From assembly GCF_036192275.1 (NCBI RefSeq), contig NZ_CP108088.1, positions 2,915,501-2,979,500 of the forward strand: DNA of 64,000 nucleotides, read 5' to 3'. Shown piece by piece: positions 42,149 through 51,015 of the stretch (position 1 is the stretch's first letter; every line of letters begins with the position of its first letter). The stretch is from Streptomyces sp. NBC_00250 (GTDB lineage Bacteria > Actinomycetota > Actinomycetes > Streptomycetales > Streptomycetaceae). The position numbers and the translations under genes are program-made. Under the pieces are notes generated by a model that was given only the letters and a program-made list of their open reading frames with translations, ran no database searches and was not told where the DNA came from.

Positions 42149-43078
42149 TCAGACGTTCTGCGGTACGGGGGTGTTCGCCGGTACGGGGAAGGCGTGGGCC
42201 AGGACCGCGTACGTGCGCAGCTCCTCCAGGAGGCTCAGGCCGAGCCGGTTGTGGAGCATGTGCGCGTGCGAGAAGAGGACCATGCCCGGATGGGTCGGGG
42301 ACTGCTCGCGGATCTCGGCCGCGTGGGCGGCGATCCGGGTGTGCCAGCCGGCGAAGGGGCCGTGGGCGCCCGGGTCGAGGGTCACCGCCCCCTCGACCCG
42401 GGTGATCGTGTCGAGGAGCTCGGCCGGGTGGCCGGCCTCGGCGGCCCAGGCGCGCCAGGCGCCGAGGCCGTGGGCGTAGTAGTACGCGCGTTCCGCGGGG
42501 TCGCCGAGGGCGGCGGCGACCGCGAGGGTGCCGCGCAGGGCGAGCACGGCCCGCTGCCGCTCGCTGCTCACCTTGGGCAGGGCGGCGAGGACGAGGGTGC
42601 TGGACAGGGTGAAGAGGGACTCGGCGGCGGGCATGAGCGCCTCGCCGCCGTAGCGGTCGAACTCCGGCTCGTAGACGGCCGGGTGGACGCCGGGGGGCAG
42701 CAGGGCCTTCACGGAGGTGTTCTCGCCGGTCTCGCCCGCGGCGGCGAGCCGCTCGGCCCCGCTGCGGTAGGCGGTGGGGTCGAGCGGTTCCTCGCCCGGG
42801 GCGGGTGTGCCGGCGACGGCCAGGCGCTCGGCGAGGGCGGCCTCCACGCGCGCGCGTGCGGCGGTGTCGAGGTCACCGACGCGGAGCCGGAGGTGGGGGC
42901 CGGACTGCCAGTAACGGATGAAGAACCACGGGGTGCCGGGGCCGAGTTCGCGGACCGTGGGCCCGATGACATCGGTGACGACCCGGTCGTGTGCCGACCG
43001 GGCCGTCGTGCCGAGGTGGAGGTGCCAGGCGGTCCAGTCGGTCCGCCTCGGGGTGGGTGACGACAGGGTCGGGGTCAC
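42149..43078 (-). CDS. Thiopeptide-type biosynthesis protein, SpaB_C fold (candidate elimination enzyme)
   Basis: The 309-residue protein has the signature of the thiopeptide/lantibiotic dehydratase C-terminal domain: WTAWHLHLGTTARSAHDRVV and GTPWFFIRYWQSGPHLRLRV, and a C-terminal HPGMVLFSHAHMLHNRLGLS. In thiopeptide pathways the stand-alone form (TbtC-like) removes glutamate from glutamylated Ser/Thr to give dehydroalanine or dehydrobutyrine. The GTG at 43078 has AAGGAG upstream, 13 bp after the dehydrogenase stop. It is the last gene of the leftward RiPP operon. It may alternatively be the pyridine synthase, which has the same fold; the family signature favours elimination. Confidence 0.82.
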   Translation of the reverse strand: MTPTLSSPTPRRTDWTAWHLHLGTTARSAHDRVVTDVIGPTVRELGPGTPWFFIRYWQSGPHLRLRVGDLDTAARARVEAALAERLAVAGTPAPGEEPLDPTAYRSGAERLAAAGETGENTSVKALLPPGVHPAVYEPEFDRYGGEALMPAAESLFTLSSTLVLAALPKVSSERQRAVLALRGTLAVAAALGDPAERAYYYAHGLGAWRAWAAEAGHPAELLDTITRVEGAVTLDPGAHGPFAGWHTRIAAHAAEIREQSPTHPGMVLFSHAHMLHNRLGLSLLEELRTYAVLAHAFPVPANTPVPQNV

Positions 43079-43090
43079 GGGGACGCTCCT

Positions 43091-44644
43091 TCAGAGTCTG
43101 AGGTCGAGCAGCGCGCCGCCGTTGTCCTGCGGTACTCCCACGACCACGGACAGGACGATCATCTCGTCGGGGGCCAGGCCGAGGACGCGCTGGGTGGGGA
43201 TCTCCTTGAAGGCCCGCACGGGGCGGGCGAAGAGGCCGGAGGCGGCGGCGGACAGACAGAGTCCGTGCGCGGCCCAGCCGGCGGCGTGCTGGACGGCGCC
43301 CCAGCCGGCGGTCCCGAGGCGCTCGAAGAGCTCCCGGGTCCGTACGGACAGGAACACCGTGAGCGGGGCGTGGCGGATGCCGCAGCCGTTGACGGGCGAG
43401 ACGCCGTAGCCGTACTGCTCCTCAAGGCGCTCGGGGGCGGTCGCGTCGGCGCGCAGGAGGTGCGCGGTGCCGTTCCGCAGCCGGTGGACGCCGTCGGTCC
43501 GCCCTTCGACGCCCCGGACGACCGCGGTCACCTTCAGCGCCTCGAACGCGGTGGCGAGTTCGGGTCCGGGCGGCGGTACGGAGAGCCAGCGGGCGGCGCT
43601 GTCGAGGGCTTCGGCGGGCACGTTCCGGCGACGGCCGTTCATGCCGTGCAGGGCGCGCGGCATGCGTCCGGAGTGGCGCCGCCACAGCAGCTCGGCCCAG
43701 TCCGGCACGGTCGCCGAGGGACCGAGACCCGCGGGGACGGCGGTGGTGAGCGGGGCGGGGGCGCCGCCGTACGTCTGCTCCCGGTTGACGCGGATCAGTT
43801 CGGCGAGGGCGGGGTCGGTACGGGTGAGGTGTGCGGGCGGACCCGGTACGGAGTCCTCTTCCGGGACCGGTGTCCGTGCCCCGTCCAGTTCCACGACGAA
43901 CGGCAGCGACCAGGCCCAGGCGTCGTCGAGGCCCAGGGCGGGCAGCAGCGCGTGGGCGTCCGGCCCCGGCAGCCGGAGCCGCGCCGGTACGTCGAAGAGT
44001 TCGAGCCCGAGGCTCAGCGCCCGCAGCACGAAGCCGAGTTCGATCGCGATGAGCGAGCCTCGGAACCACTGGTAGGCGGGCGGCACGGACGTGTACCGGC
44101 CGGTGAGCACGACGTTCCGGGCGGGGGCCGCCGGGGTGCCGGTGAGGGCGTGCCGGTCCGGTTCCAGGAGGCGCCACGGCATGCCCGCGCCCCCGTCCAC
44201 GAAGGCGTGGACGGGGAAGAGGCAGCGCGGCGAGGCGTACGGCCGGTGGTCGTTGTAGGGGTTCTCGGGCTCTCTGCGCTGGGGCCCGAAGGCGGTGACG
44301 AGGGCGCGGCCGAGCCGGTCCCCGACCGGTTCGGCCGCACCCCGGGCGCCCGGTGGCGGCGCCGGGTACGGGAGGGTCGCGAGCCGGTCGTGGGTGCCGA
44401 GCGGCAGGGCCCGGCGCGGGCCGCCCCCGCGCGGCGGCGGGGGCGGTACGTGCGTGTCGGGCGGGGGTTGCGGCACCCAGGTCCACGGGGGCGCCTCCGG
44501 GGCGTCGTCCCCTGCGCCGTACGCGTACCAGAGGGGCTCGCGGGCGATGCTGTTGTCGCCCTCGGGTCCCGGCAGGTCGACGGGGCCGCGCCGGGGCGAC
44601 ACCGCGGTCGCGGCGTCGCGCGGGGTCGGCGGGGCCGCCGTCAC
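43091..44644 (-). CDS. Nitroreductase/SagB-type azoline dehydrogenase
   Basis: The 517-residue protein belongs to the FMN nitroreductase-like dehydrogenases of TOMM/thiopeptide pathways, which oxidise thiazolines or oxazolines to azoles. The first half has YQWFRGSLIAIELGFVLRAL. The second half has VNGCGIRHAPLTVFLSVRTR and a C-terminal FMN-binding region with AVQHAAGWAAHGLCLSAAAS and EIPTQRVLGLAPDEM. A Pro-rich stretch (HVPPPPPRGGG) lies near residue 70. The GTG at 44644 overlaps the YcaO stop (GTGA). A second dehydrogenase of the same type is encoded at 53692-55242. Confidence 0.82.
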   Translation of the reverse strand: MTAAPPTPRDAATAVSPRRGPVDLPGPEGDNSIAREPLWYAYGAGDDAPEAPPWTWVPQPPPDTHVPPPPPRGGGPRRALPLGTHDRLATLPYPAPPPGARGAAEPVGDRLGRALVTAFGPQRREPENPYNDHRPYASPRCLFPVHAFVDGGAGMPWRLLEPDRHALTGTPAAPARNVVLTGRYTSVPPAYQWFRGSLIAIELGFVLRALSLGLELFDVPARLRLPGPDAHALLPALGLDDAWAWSLPFVVELDGARTPVPEEDSVPGPPAHLTRTDPALAELIRVNREQTYGGAPAPLTTAVPAGLGPSATVPDWAELLWRRHSGRMPRALHGMNGRRRNVPAEALDSAARWLSVPPPGPELATAFEALKVTAVVRGVEGRTDGVHRLRNGTAHLLRADATAPERLEEQYGYGVSPVNGCGIRHAPLTVFLSVRTRELFERLGTAGWGAVQHAAGWAAHGLCLSAAASGLFARPVRAFKEIPTQRVLGLAPDEMIVLSVVVGVPQDNGGALLDLRL

Positions 44645-46581
44645 GGGAACGGGTGGGGGTCGAGGGGGATCGCCCGGTGCTCCTGCCCGGTGCCGTGCAG
44701 GGCGGCGGTGAGCCGGGGCAGGCCGGCCAGCCGCTGCTGGGCGTGGCCGAAGCACATCGGGACGATGCCGGGGACGACCGCGCGGGCCACGTGGATGCCG
44801 GCGTCGGCGTGTTCGCGGCTGGTCTGGTCGACGAGCACGATCCGGTCGAGCCCGGCCCCGGCGAACAGTCCGCGGACGAAGTCCAGGGCTCCGCGCACGT
44901 CCCCGCCGGAGCCGCGGTCCATCCGGCCGGGCCAGTCGGGGAAGGCCTCGTCGAGCGTGACCCGGGGCCCGCCGAGAGCGGCGGTGGCGCGGGCGGCGGT
45001 CTCGGGCAGGGAGGAGAAGCGGACGTGGTCCTCCAGCTCCTGGACCAGCCAGGGGTCCTCGACCATCGGCTCGACGTCCTCGCGGGTCCAGTCGACGGGG
45101 TTGGTGACGAGCTGGGCGACCTCGCGCAGGGCGCCGCGGATCGCGGACTGCGGGTCGGCGCCGGAGCCGGCCGAGGAGAAGGTGGCGGGGAAGGGGGCGA
45201 GGCGGTTGACGGCGAGCACCCAGACGACCGGCAGGCCGATGTCCTGGGTGGCGACCAGGAGGTGCACGTCGAAGCCGCGCGACTCCATCAGCTCGATCAT
45301 GGCGCGGCTGGTGGGGTCGGTGAGGGAGGAGTTCGGGATCGTCGGCAGGGGTGCGGCCCGGTGCCAGGAGAGCAGGAACGCGTCCCGCTCCGCCAGCTCG
45401 AACAGCGAGTGCAGGGCGGCCTCTTCGAGGTTGGCGCCGACGGCGCAGCCGCTGGACGACTCGTAGAAGTAGTGCTTGCGGCCGGGCGTCCCGGCGGCGC
45501 GGGCGGCCCTGCGGTCCCGACGGTGGTTGTACTCGTACTGGTAGAAGGCGTGGTCGGCGGGGACGAGCAGCGCGCGCCCGTCGTCGAGGTCGTGGCCCCA
45601 CACCCAGTCCATCGGGGTGTCCGCGTCGAACGGCGTGGCCCTGCTGGTCGGGTGGGCGAGCTGTTCGGCCGTGTACTGCCCGAGACCGGCCGGGTCGACG
45701 GCGTGCTCCGCGACCTCGGCGTACGGGCGGTTCGTGAGGACGGGGATGTCGTACGGGAAGCCCGCGAGGCGCTCGTACGCCTCCAGGATCGCCACGGGTC
45801 CGGTCTCGGCGAAGGTCCGGGCACGGCCGTGGCCCATCGCCGGGGCGTCCGGCACCACGGCCATGCTCATCGCGAACGGGGCACGGGACTCGCGCAGGAG
45901 CGCGCGGACGGGACCGAAGCGGTCGTCGACCAGGCGGTCCTGGAGCACCCCGCGCTCGACGAGCCGGCTGGCGGCGGTGCGGGTGCAGTCGGCCGGGAAC
46001 GCGGGCCGGTCGGTCGGGGTGAGCGGCGCCGGGGCCTCCGTACCGTCGAGCCGCTCGTACGCCGGTCCGCAGAGCGGGCAGTGGAAGCTGCGGGCGATCC
46101 GGTGGCGGCGCAGGCCGCGCGGCGAGACCGAGAAGAGTTCGCCGGGCCCGAGCGGCCGCCTCACCAGGTGCTCCAGGGTCGCCCGGAGCAGTTCGGGGAG
46201 GAGCGGCGCGCCCGGCCCGGGGGCGGCGGTCGCGTACCGGAGGTCGCCGACGAGCGGGTGGTCGGGGACGGTGCGGTCGCGGACCTCGGCGCAGCCGGCG
46301 CAGCCCGCGTCGGTGCCGGGCCGCCAGAGCGGGCCGACGAGGACCTCGTCGCCCTGGAGCCGGACGGAGAGATGAGCCCGGCCGGCGGCGACGGCCTCGT
46401 CGAACCGCGCCCGCTCCCAGTCGAGGTGCCAGCCGCGGTCGACCGCGACGGTGCCTTCGGGGAGGACGTCCGCGAGGGCGTCCAGCGCGGAGCGCCAGGC
46501 CTCGTCGGCGGGGTGGGCGTCGAGCCCGGGCCCGAGGGCGAGGGCGGGGACGAGGGCCGGGGCGAGGGTGTCAGTGGGCAT
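44641..46581 (-). CDS. YcaO-domain cyclodehydratase (TOMM/thiopeptide, thiazole/oxazole formation)
   Basis: The 646-residue protein is the ATP-using enzyme that cyclises Cys/Ser/Thr of the precursor onto the preceding carbonyl to make azolines. The N-terminal part has two zinc-type Cys pairs (CAGC at 94-97 and CPLC at 168-171). The YcaO domain shows ESSSGCAVGANLEEAALHSL, ELAERDAFLLSWHR, QSAIRGALREVAQ and the C-terminus PHPFP, whose proline-rich end is needed in azoline-forming YcaO proteins. Its ATG at 46581 overlaps the preceding gene by 11 bp. It works with the ocin-ThiF-type partner that brings the leader peptide. Confidence 0.92.
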   Translation of the reverse strand: MPTDTLAPALVPALALGPGLDAHPADEAWRSALDALADVLPEGTVAVDRGWHLDWERARFDEAVAAGRAHLSVRLQGDEVLVGPLWRPGTDAGCAGCAEVRDRTVPDHPLVGDLRYATAAPGPGAPLLPELLRATLEHLVRRPLGPGELFSVSPRGLRRHRIARSFHCPLCGPAYERLDGTEAPAPLTPTDRPAFPADCTRTAASRLVERGVLQDRLVDDRFGPVRALLRESRAPFAMSMAVVPDAPAMGHGRARTFAETGPVAILEAYERLAGFPYDIPVLTNRPYAEVAEHAVDPAGLGQYTAEQLAHPTSRATPFDADTPMDWVWGHDLDDGRALLVPADHAFYQYEYNHRRDRRAARAAGTPGRKHYFYESSSGCAVGANLEEAALHSLFELAERDAFLLSWHRAAPLPTIPNSSLTDPTSRAMIELMESRGFDVHLLVATQDIGLPVVWVLAVNRLAPFPATFSSAGSGADPQSAIRGALREVAQLVTNPVDWTREDVEPMVEDPWLVQELEDHVRFSSLPETAARATAALGGPRVTLDEAFPDWPGRMDRGSGGDVRGALDFVRGLFAGAGLDRIVLVDQTSREHADAGIHVARAVVPGIVPMCFGHAQQRLAGLPRLTAALHGTGQEHRAIPLDPHPFP

Positions 46582-48349
46582 CGTGGGCCTCCACGGGGCC
46601 GTACCAGAGGGGAAGCTCGCCGAGCACCGGGTCGTGGCGGACGGCCTCGCCCCGGTACGTGGTGTCCGCGCGGGCGGTCAGCTGGGCGCGGAGGGCGTCC
46701 AGGGCGGCGCGGTCGGCGAAGAGCAGGGCGTCGGTGGAGAGCGGGTCGACGGTGCCGGGCTCGCCCGTGGTCTGGGTGTGGGCGAGCGCGGTGCACAGGG
46801 CGTCGTGGGCGGCCTCCGCCGCGTCGGCGCCCCAGGCGCGTCCGAGGGTGGTGCCCCCGGCGGTCACCTCGGCGAGGCGCCAGTCGAGTCCGGGGGCGTG
46901 GTGGAACCGCACGTGGGGCTCGGAGGGAAGGAGACCGCGGAGGGCGGCGAGGATCCGCAGGCCCTCCGGGTCGAGGTCCTCGCACGCCCCGCCGCCCGCG
47001 GCCACGGCGGGGGCGCCCGCCGGGAGGGCCGCGGGCGGCACGTGCGGGGTGGCGGTCTTCGCCGGAAGGGGTGCCGTCTCCTCGGCGAGCAGGCGCAGCG
47101 CGCCGTCGAGGAGCCAGTGTTCCCTCGTGAGCCCGGCCGCCGGGGTGGGAGCCCCGGGGATGTGGGCGTGCGGACCGGCCGCCGGGGTGGTCGCCCCGGG
47201 GATGAGGGCCCGCAGGGCCTGCAGGGTGGCCGCCACGGTGGCGGTCTCCTGATGGGCGGCCCAGGCGAGGACCGTGGTCGTGGGGCGGCCGGCGGCGCGG
47301 AGCTCGGCGGCGCGCAGGGCGAGCGGCATCTGGGGCAGGTCGGCGCCCTCGGTGAGGGCGAGCGGTCCGGTCCAGCGCGCGGCGAGCAGGGTCGCGGTCT
47401 CGCGTGCCTCGTCGGGCTCGGGACGGGGGTCGGCGGGGGCGGCGGCGAGGGTGGACACCCGATCGCCGTGCTCGGGGAGGGAGCCCGGTCGGCCGGTCGC
47501 GGCCGCCTGGTGGGCTCCCCCGACGGTGACCCGGTCGGAGACCAGGTCCGTCCCGTGCACGACATGGGCCTCGCCCGTGTCCGCGGTGCCGGTCAGGGTG
47601 TCGATGAGGAGCTGGGCCCCGAGGGCGCCGGCGAGCGCGTCCGCCATGGGGCGGGGCGCGGGCGCGGTGGCCTCGGCGGCGGCCCAGGCGCGGGCCCGGT
47701 CGCGGAACGCGGCCCGGACGGCCGGGTGTCCGGCTCCGGTGAGGGCGGGTCCGACGAGGGTGACGCCGGTGCCGCCGAGGAGGACGGGGACGACGAGGGC
47801 CGCTGTGAGGGGAGGAGTCCCGTCGTCCTCGCGGATGTCGAGGACCGCGTCCGGGGCGACGGTCGGGTCCTCGCCGTCGGTGAGGACCGTGCCGACCCCG
47901 GCCCTGCGCAGCCCCCGCACGGCGGGTCCGGTCGCGGTCGCCGGTCCCTTGACGAGGACGGTCGCGGCGCGGAGCCGGGCGAAGGCCCCGTACGGGTCGT
48001 CGAGGAGGCCTTCGAGGCGGGCGAGGGACTCGGCGTGCCGTTGCCGTACGTCGGCGGGCGGCTCGGGCGCGGTGTGCGCGGCGGGGTCGAGGAGCAGTCC
48101 GTTCTCGCGGAGCTTGTCGACGAGGAGGCGGACGGCGGGGCGGGCGCGTTCGGTGCCGATCTCGGCGACGAGCGCGTCCTCGTCGGTGCCGCCCTCAAGC
48201 AGCGGGACGCAGCCCTGGGCGACGGCGTGCAGGACCTCGGAGCCCCGCACCACGAACTGCCCGCGGGCGCCGCTGAAGTAGACCCCGCCGGACACCGGCG
48301 CGTAGTGGAGGTCGGGGCGGGTCCTGAGCGCTTCTCCGGGCATCGTCAT
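46571..48349 (-). CDS. Ocin-ThiF-like cyclodehydratase partner (leader-binding F protein)
   Basis: The 592-residue protein begins with a region typical of RiPP recognition elements: PDLHYAPVSGGVYFSGARGQ, FVVRGSEVLHAVAQG and VRLLVDKLRENGLL. The middle resembles a ThiF/E1-like fold that has lost adenylation motifs, and the C-terminus ends LPLWYGPVEAHDAH. In thiopeptide pathways this protein binds the leader and delivers the core to the YcaO enzyme. It is very rich in Ala/Pro/Gly. The ATG at 48349 has GGAGGAGC upstream and overlaps the LanB stop (ATGA). Confidence 0.82.
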   Translation of the reverse strand: MTMPGEALRTRPDLHYAPVSGGVYFSGARGQFVVRGSEVLHAVAQGCVPLLEGGTDEDALVAEIGTERARPAVRLLVDKLRENGLLLDPAAHTAPEPPADVRQRHAESLARLEGLLDDPYGAFARLRAATVLVKGPATATGPAVRGLRRAGVGTVLTDGEDPTVAPDAVLDIREDDGTPPLTAALVVPVLLGGTGVTLVGPALTGAGHPAVRAAFRDRARAWAAAEATAPAPRPMADALAGALGAQLLIDTLTGTADTGEAHVVHGTDLVSDRVTVGGAHQAAATGRPGSLPEHGDRVSTLAAAPADPRPEPDEARETATLLAARWTGPLALTEGADLPQMPLALRAAELRAAGRPTTTVLAWAAHQETATVAATLQALRALIPGATTPAAGPHAHIPGAPTPAAGLTREHWLLDGALRLLAEETAPLPAKTATPHVPPAALPAGAPAVAAGGGACEDLDPEGLRILAALRGLLPSEPHVRFHHAPGLDWRLAEVTAGGTTLGRAWGADAAEAAHDALCTALAHTQTTGEPGTVDPLSTDALLFADRAALDALRAQLTARADTTYRGEAVRHDPVLGELPLWYGPVEAHDAH

Positions 48350-51015
48350 CGCTCCTCCGCCTCGGTCGTCGGGTGGTAGGTGAAGCGGCCGCCGGCGGTC
48401 CGGCCGACCTCGACGACCCACTCGGTGGCGTGGGTGCCGTCGACGACGCCGGGCAGCGCCTCCTCCAGGTAGCTGCCGCCGGTGTCGGCGCCGCGGCGCT
48501 CCAGCATCCGGGGCAGGACACGGGCGCCGAGCGCGCTGCTGAGGTCCACGTACTGGGGCTTCTGCTGGAGGCGCTTGGACTGGATGTCGGGGGCGCCGAC
48601 GGAGAGCGGGCCCTCGTCCTCGGGGACGGTCTTGACGACGACCTCCTCGGGGACGCCGTACTTGGCGCGCCAGGCGTTGAGGGCGAGGAGCCGCTCGTGC
48701 TCCTCGGGCCCGGCGGCCAGGGCCGTACCGAGCTCCTCTCCTCCGTACCAGCGGCGGCGGCCGATGAGGACGTCGCCGACGGCCATCCGGGGTGCGGTGC
48801 GGGTGGTCGCCCGGTCCCAGGGGGTGGCGGCGTGCCAGCTGTTGGGGAGGGCGTTGAAGAGGCGGCCGCTGATGGCGAGCCCGGAGGCGACCGAGAGCGG
48901 CGGCGGGAAGAGGCCGGGGTGGCCGGTGCCGAGCGGCAGGACCCGCAGGGGGGCGCCTTCGGCGTCCTCGACGCGCAGGGAGTCGGTCTCGGGGTCGTGG
49001 GCGAGCCGCAGTCCGAACCAGTCGTCGGGGGTGAGGCCGCCGGGGAGGATCGGCGTGTGGGCGTTGACGTTGAGGCGGTGCAGGCCCAGGTCCTCGGTGA
49101 CGCGGGCGCCGTCGTACCCGTACACGCGGCGTACGTGGTCGGCGAGGCGGGGCAGGGCGCGGCCGCCCAGCCGCTTGTCGGCCTCCAGGAAGCGGGCGTA
49201 GAGCATGCCGTGGCCCGGCAGGCCGTCGTTGAGGACGAGGTGGCCGTCGCCGCGCTGGAGCAGGATGCCGTAGATCAGCGGGTCGCGGCGGAAGCGTTCC
49301 GGCAGGTCGCCGGTGAGGCCGGCGACCTGCTCCGGGCTGATGCGGAGGGTGTCGTCGCCGCGCTCGACGGCCTGGCCGATGAGGGTGTGGAGGGCCTCGG
49401 TGACCTCGCGGCGGAGTTCGTAGATGCGCTCCAGGGAGCCGTCGGCGGGGCCGATGCCCTTGAGCGCGGTCGGGTCGCCGGGGCCGTCGGGGCCGTACAC
49501 GGCGGCCATGGCGGCGGCGCGGCGGGAGACCTCGCCGACGACGAAGGGGGCGTTGGCGGCGAGGGGGACGTTCGCCCCCGGGCCGAAGCGCTCGACGAAC
49601 GCGGCGGTCATGAGGACGCGCACGTCGTGCAGCCAGTCGAAGACGGTGAGGAGTTCGACGGCCGGGCCGAGGTCCTTCAGGGACTCCTTCCAGGGTTCCG
49701 TGGCCACCTTGAGCGGCGGCATCACGTAGTCCTCCTCGACCGTGACGTGCGCGGGGCGGCCGGCGGCGTGGCTGAGCTCGCCGAGGGCGCCGCGCAACTC
49801 GGCGAGGGCGGCGCCGCGTTCTGCGGCGGGTGCGGCGGTGAAGGCGGGCATGCCCGCCTTGACGCGGTCGGTGAGCCGCTCGGTCGCCGGGCGCGGGTCG
49901 TCGGGGGTGAGCAGCACGTCGTAGTCGGTGGAGCCGTCCTCCGCCTCGTGGAAGGTGCAGAGGAGGCCCTGGGCGACGGCGCCGCGGACCTTCTGCTCGG
50001 CGTCCTCGGCGGCGATGCCGGAGCGCTCGGCGACATGGGCGACGACGGACGGGAAGGGGCGGGGGCCCATGCCCACCGCGTCGAGGAGGTCTCCGGCGGG
50101 GCCGTCGAGGGAGACGGCGGCGCGGCGCATCCCCTCGGGGGCGGGCTTCAGGAAGAACAGCTTCCCGGCGGCGGGGTCGGGCGCGGAGGTCGGCGGAAGG
50201 CCGATCCACATGTCCTCGATCGCCCGGTCGGCGGGGTCGGGCAGTCCGCCGAGCACGTAGTTGAGCATCACGCGGTCGAGGCCGGGGAAGGCGGTCGCGC
50301 CTCCGAATCCCGCCTCGTCGGGGCCGGGGGCGGACGGGTCGGGCTCGGCGATGCCGACGGCCGTGAACCGGGCGAGGGGGCTCGTACGGACCATGGCGCG
50401 GGTGACGTACTGGATGAGTCCGCGCTCGGACTTGCGGGACTTGGAGGGGACCCTGCCGGGGGCCCGGACGGCGGCGCGGTAGCGCTCGGCCTCCTGGTGG
50501 ACCTCGGGTGCGACGAGGGCGAGGGAGCGCAACAGGTCGGGGTCGCCGAGGAGTTCGGCGAGGACGCCGCGCTCGCGTTCGGCCGCGTCGGGGTAGCCGG
50601 CGACGAGCTCCTCGCGGATCCGCTCGCGCTCCTGGCGGGCTTCGAGCCAGGCGTCGATCACGGGGGTGGCGGGCTCCGGCGCCTTCTTCGGGGCCTTGCC
50701 GCTGTTCACGGAGCGGCGCAGGGCGATCAGTTCACGCCGTTCGGCGTCGTCGGTCGCGGCGCCGATCCGCTCGTACAGCTCGTCGGAGGCGGCGGCGGAG
50801 GCTTCGGCGAGGGTCTGCTCGGCGGCGGTGACCAGGACGAGCTGCCGGCGCAGTTCGGCGTCGGCGAGCCGGGCCCGGCGCAGCGGGTTGACCCGCAGGA
50901 ACCAGAGGGGCTCGGGGGCCGGCGCGGGTACGCCCGCGGGCGTCGGTACGGTCACCGGCTCGGGCGGTACGACCCCGAGCAGGTCCGTCGGGTTGCCGAT
51001 CACGGGGGCGGTCAT
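48346..51015 (-). CDS. LanB-type dehydratase, glutamyl-tRNA-dependent (thiopeptide type)
   Basis: The 889-residue protein matches the N-terminal glutamylation domain of lantibiotic dehydratases in their thiopeptide form, which transfers Glu from Glu-tRNA to Ser/Thr side chains. Recognisable parts are PLWFLRVNPLRRARLADAEL, YVTRAMVRTSPLARFTAVGI, LPLGTGHPGLFPPPLSVAS and DVLIGRRRWYGGEELG. The elimination domain is absent and is supplied separately (42149-43078). Core peptides with ten Ser and two Thr give it many targets. The ATG at 51015 overlaps the upstream stop (ATGA). Length is normal for a split LanB. Confidence 0.88.
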   Translation of the reverse strand: MTAPVIGNPTDLLGVVPPEPVTVPTPAGVPAPAPEPLWFLRVNPLRRARLADAELRRQLVLVTAAEQTLAEASAAASDELYERIGAATDDAERRELIALRRSVNSGKAPKKAPEPATPVIDAWLEARQERERIREELVAGYPDAAERERGVLAELLGDPDLLRSLALVAPEVHQEAERYRAAVRAPGRVPSKSRKSERGLIQYVTRAMVRTSPLARFTAVGIAEPDPSAPGPDEAGFGGATAFPGLDRVMLNYVLGGLPDPADRAIEDMWIGLPPTSAPDPAAGKLFFLKPAPEGMRRAAVSLDGPAGDLLDAVGMGPRPFPSVVAHVAERSGIAAEDAEQKVRGAVAQGLLCTFHEAEDGSTDYDVLLTPDDPRPATERLTDRVKAGMPAFTAAPAAERGAALAELRGALGELSHAAGRPAHVTVEEDYVMPPLKVATEPWKESLKDLGPAVELLTVFDWLHDVRVLMTAAFVERFGPGANVPLAANAPFVVGEVSRRAAAMAAVYGPDGPGDPTALKGIGPADGSLERIYELRREVTEALHTLIGQAVERGDDTLRISPEQVAGLTGDLPERFRRDPLIYGILLQRGDGHLVLNDGLPGHGMLYARFLEADKRLGGRALPRLADHVRRVYGYDGARVTEDLGLHRLNVNAHTPILPGGLTPDDWFGLRLAHDPETDSLRVEDAEGAPLRVLPLGTGHPGLFPPPLSVASGLAISGRLFNALPNSWHAATPWDRATTRTAPRMAVGDVLIGRRRWYGGEELGTALAAGPEEHERLLALNAWRAKYGVPEEVVVKTVPEDEGPLSVGAPDIQSKRLQQKPQYVDLSSALGARVLPRMLERRGADTGGSYLEEALPGVVDGTHATEWVVEVGRTAGGRFTYHPTTEAEER

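Noticed and set aside
44645..45601. Upstream extension of the dehydrogenase frame into the YcaO gene
   Set aside because: The extension is an out-of-frame shadow of YcaO; the GTG at 44644 sits in a GTGA overlap.
48350..50209. Upstream extension of the ocin-ThiF-type frame through the LanB gene
   Set aside because: The extension is Arg/Pro-rich shadow sequence; the ATG at 48349 has a strong ribosome site and overlaps the LanB stop as in coupled genes.
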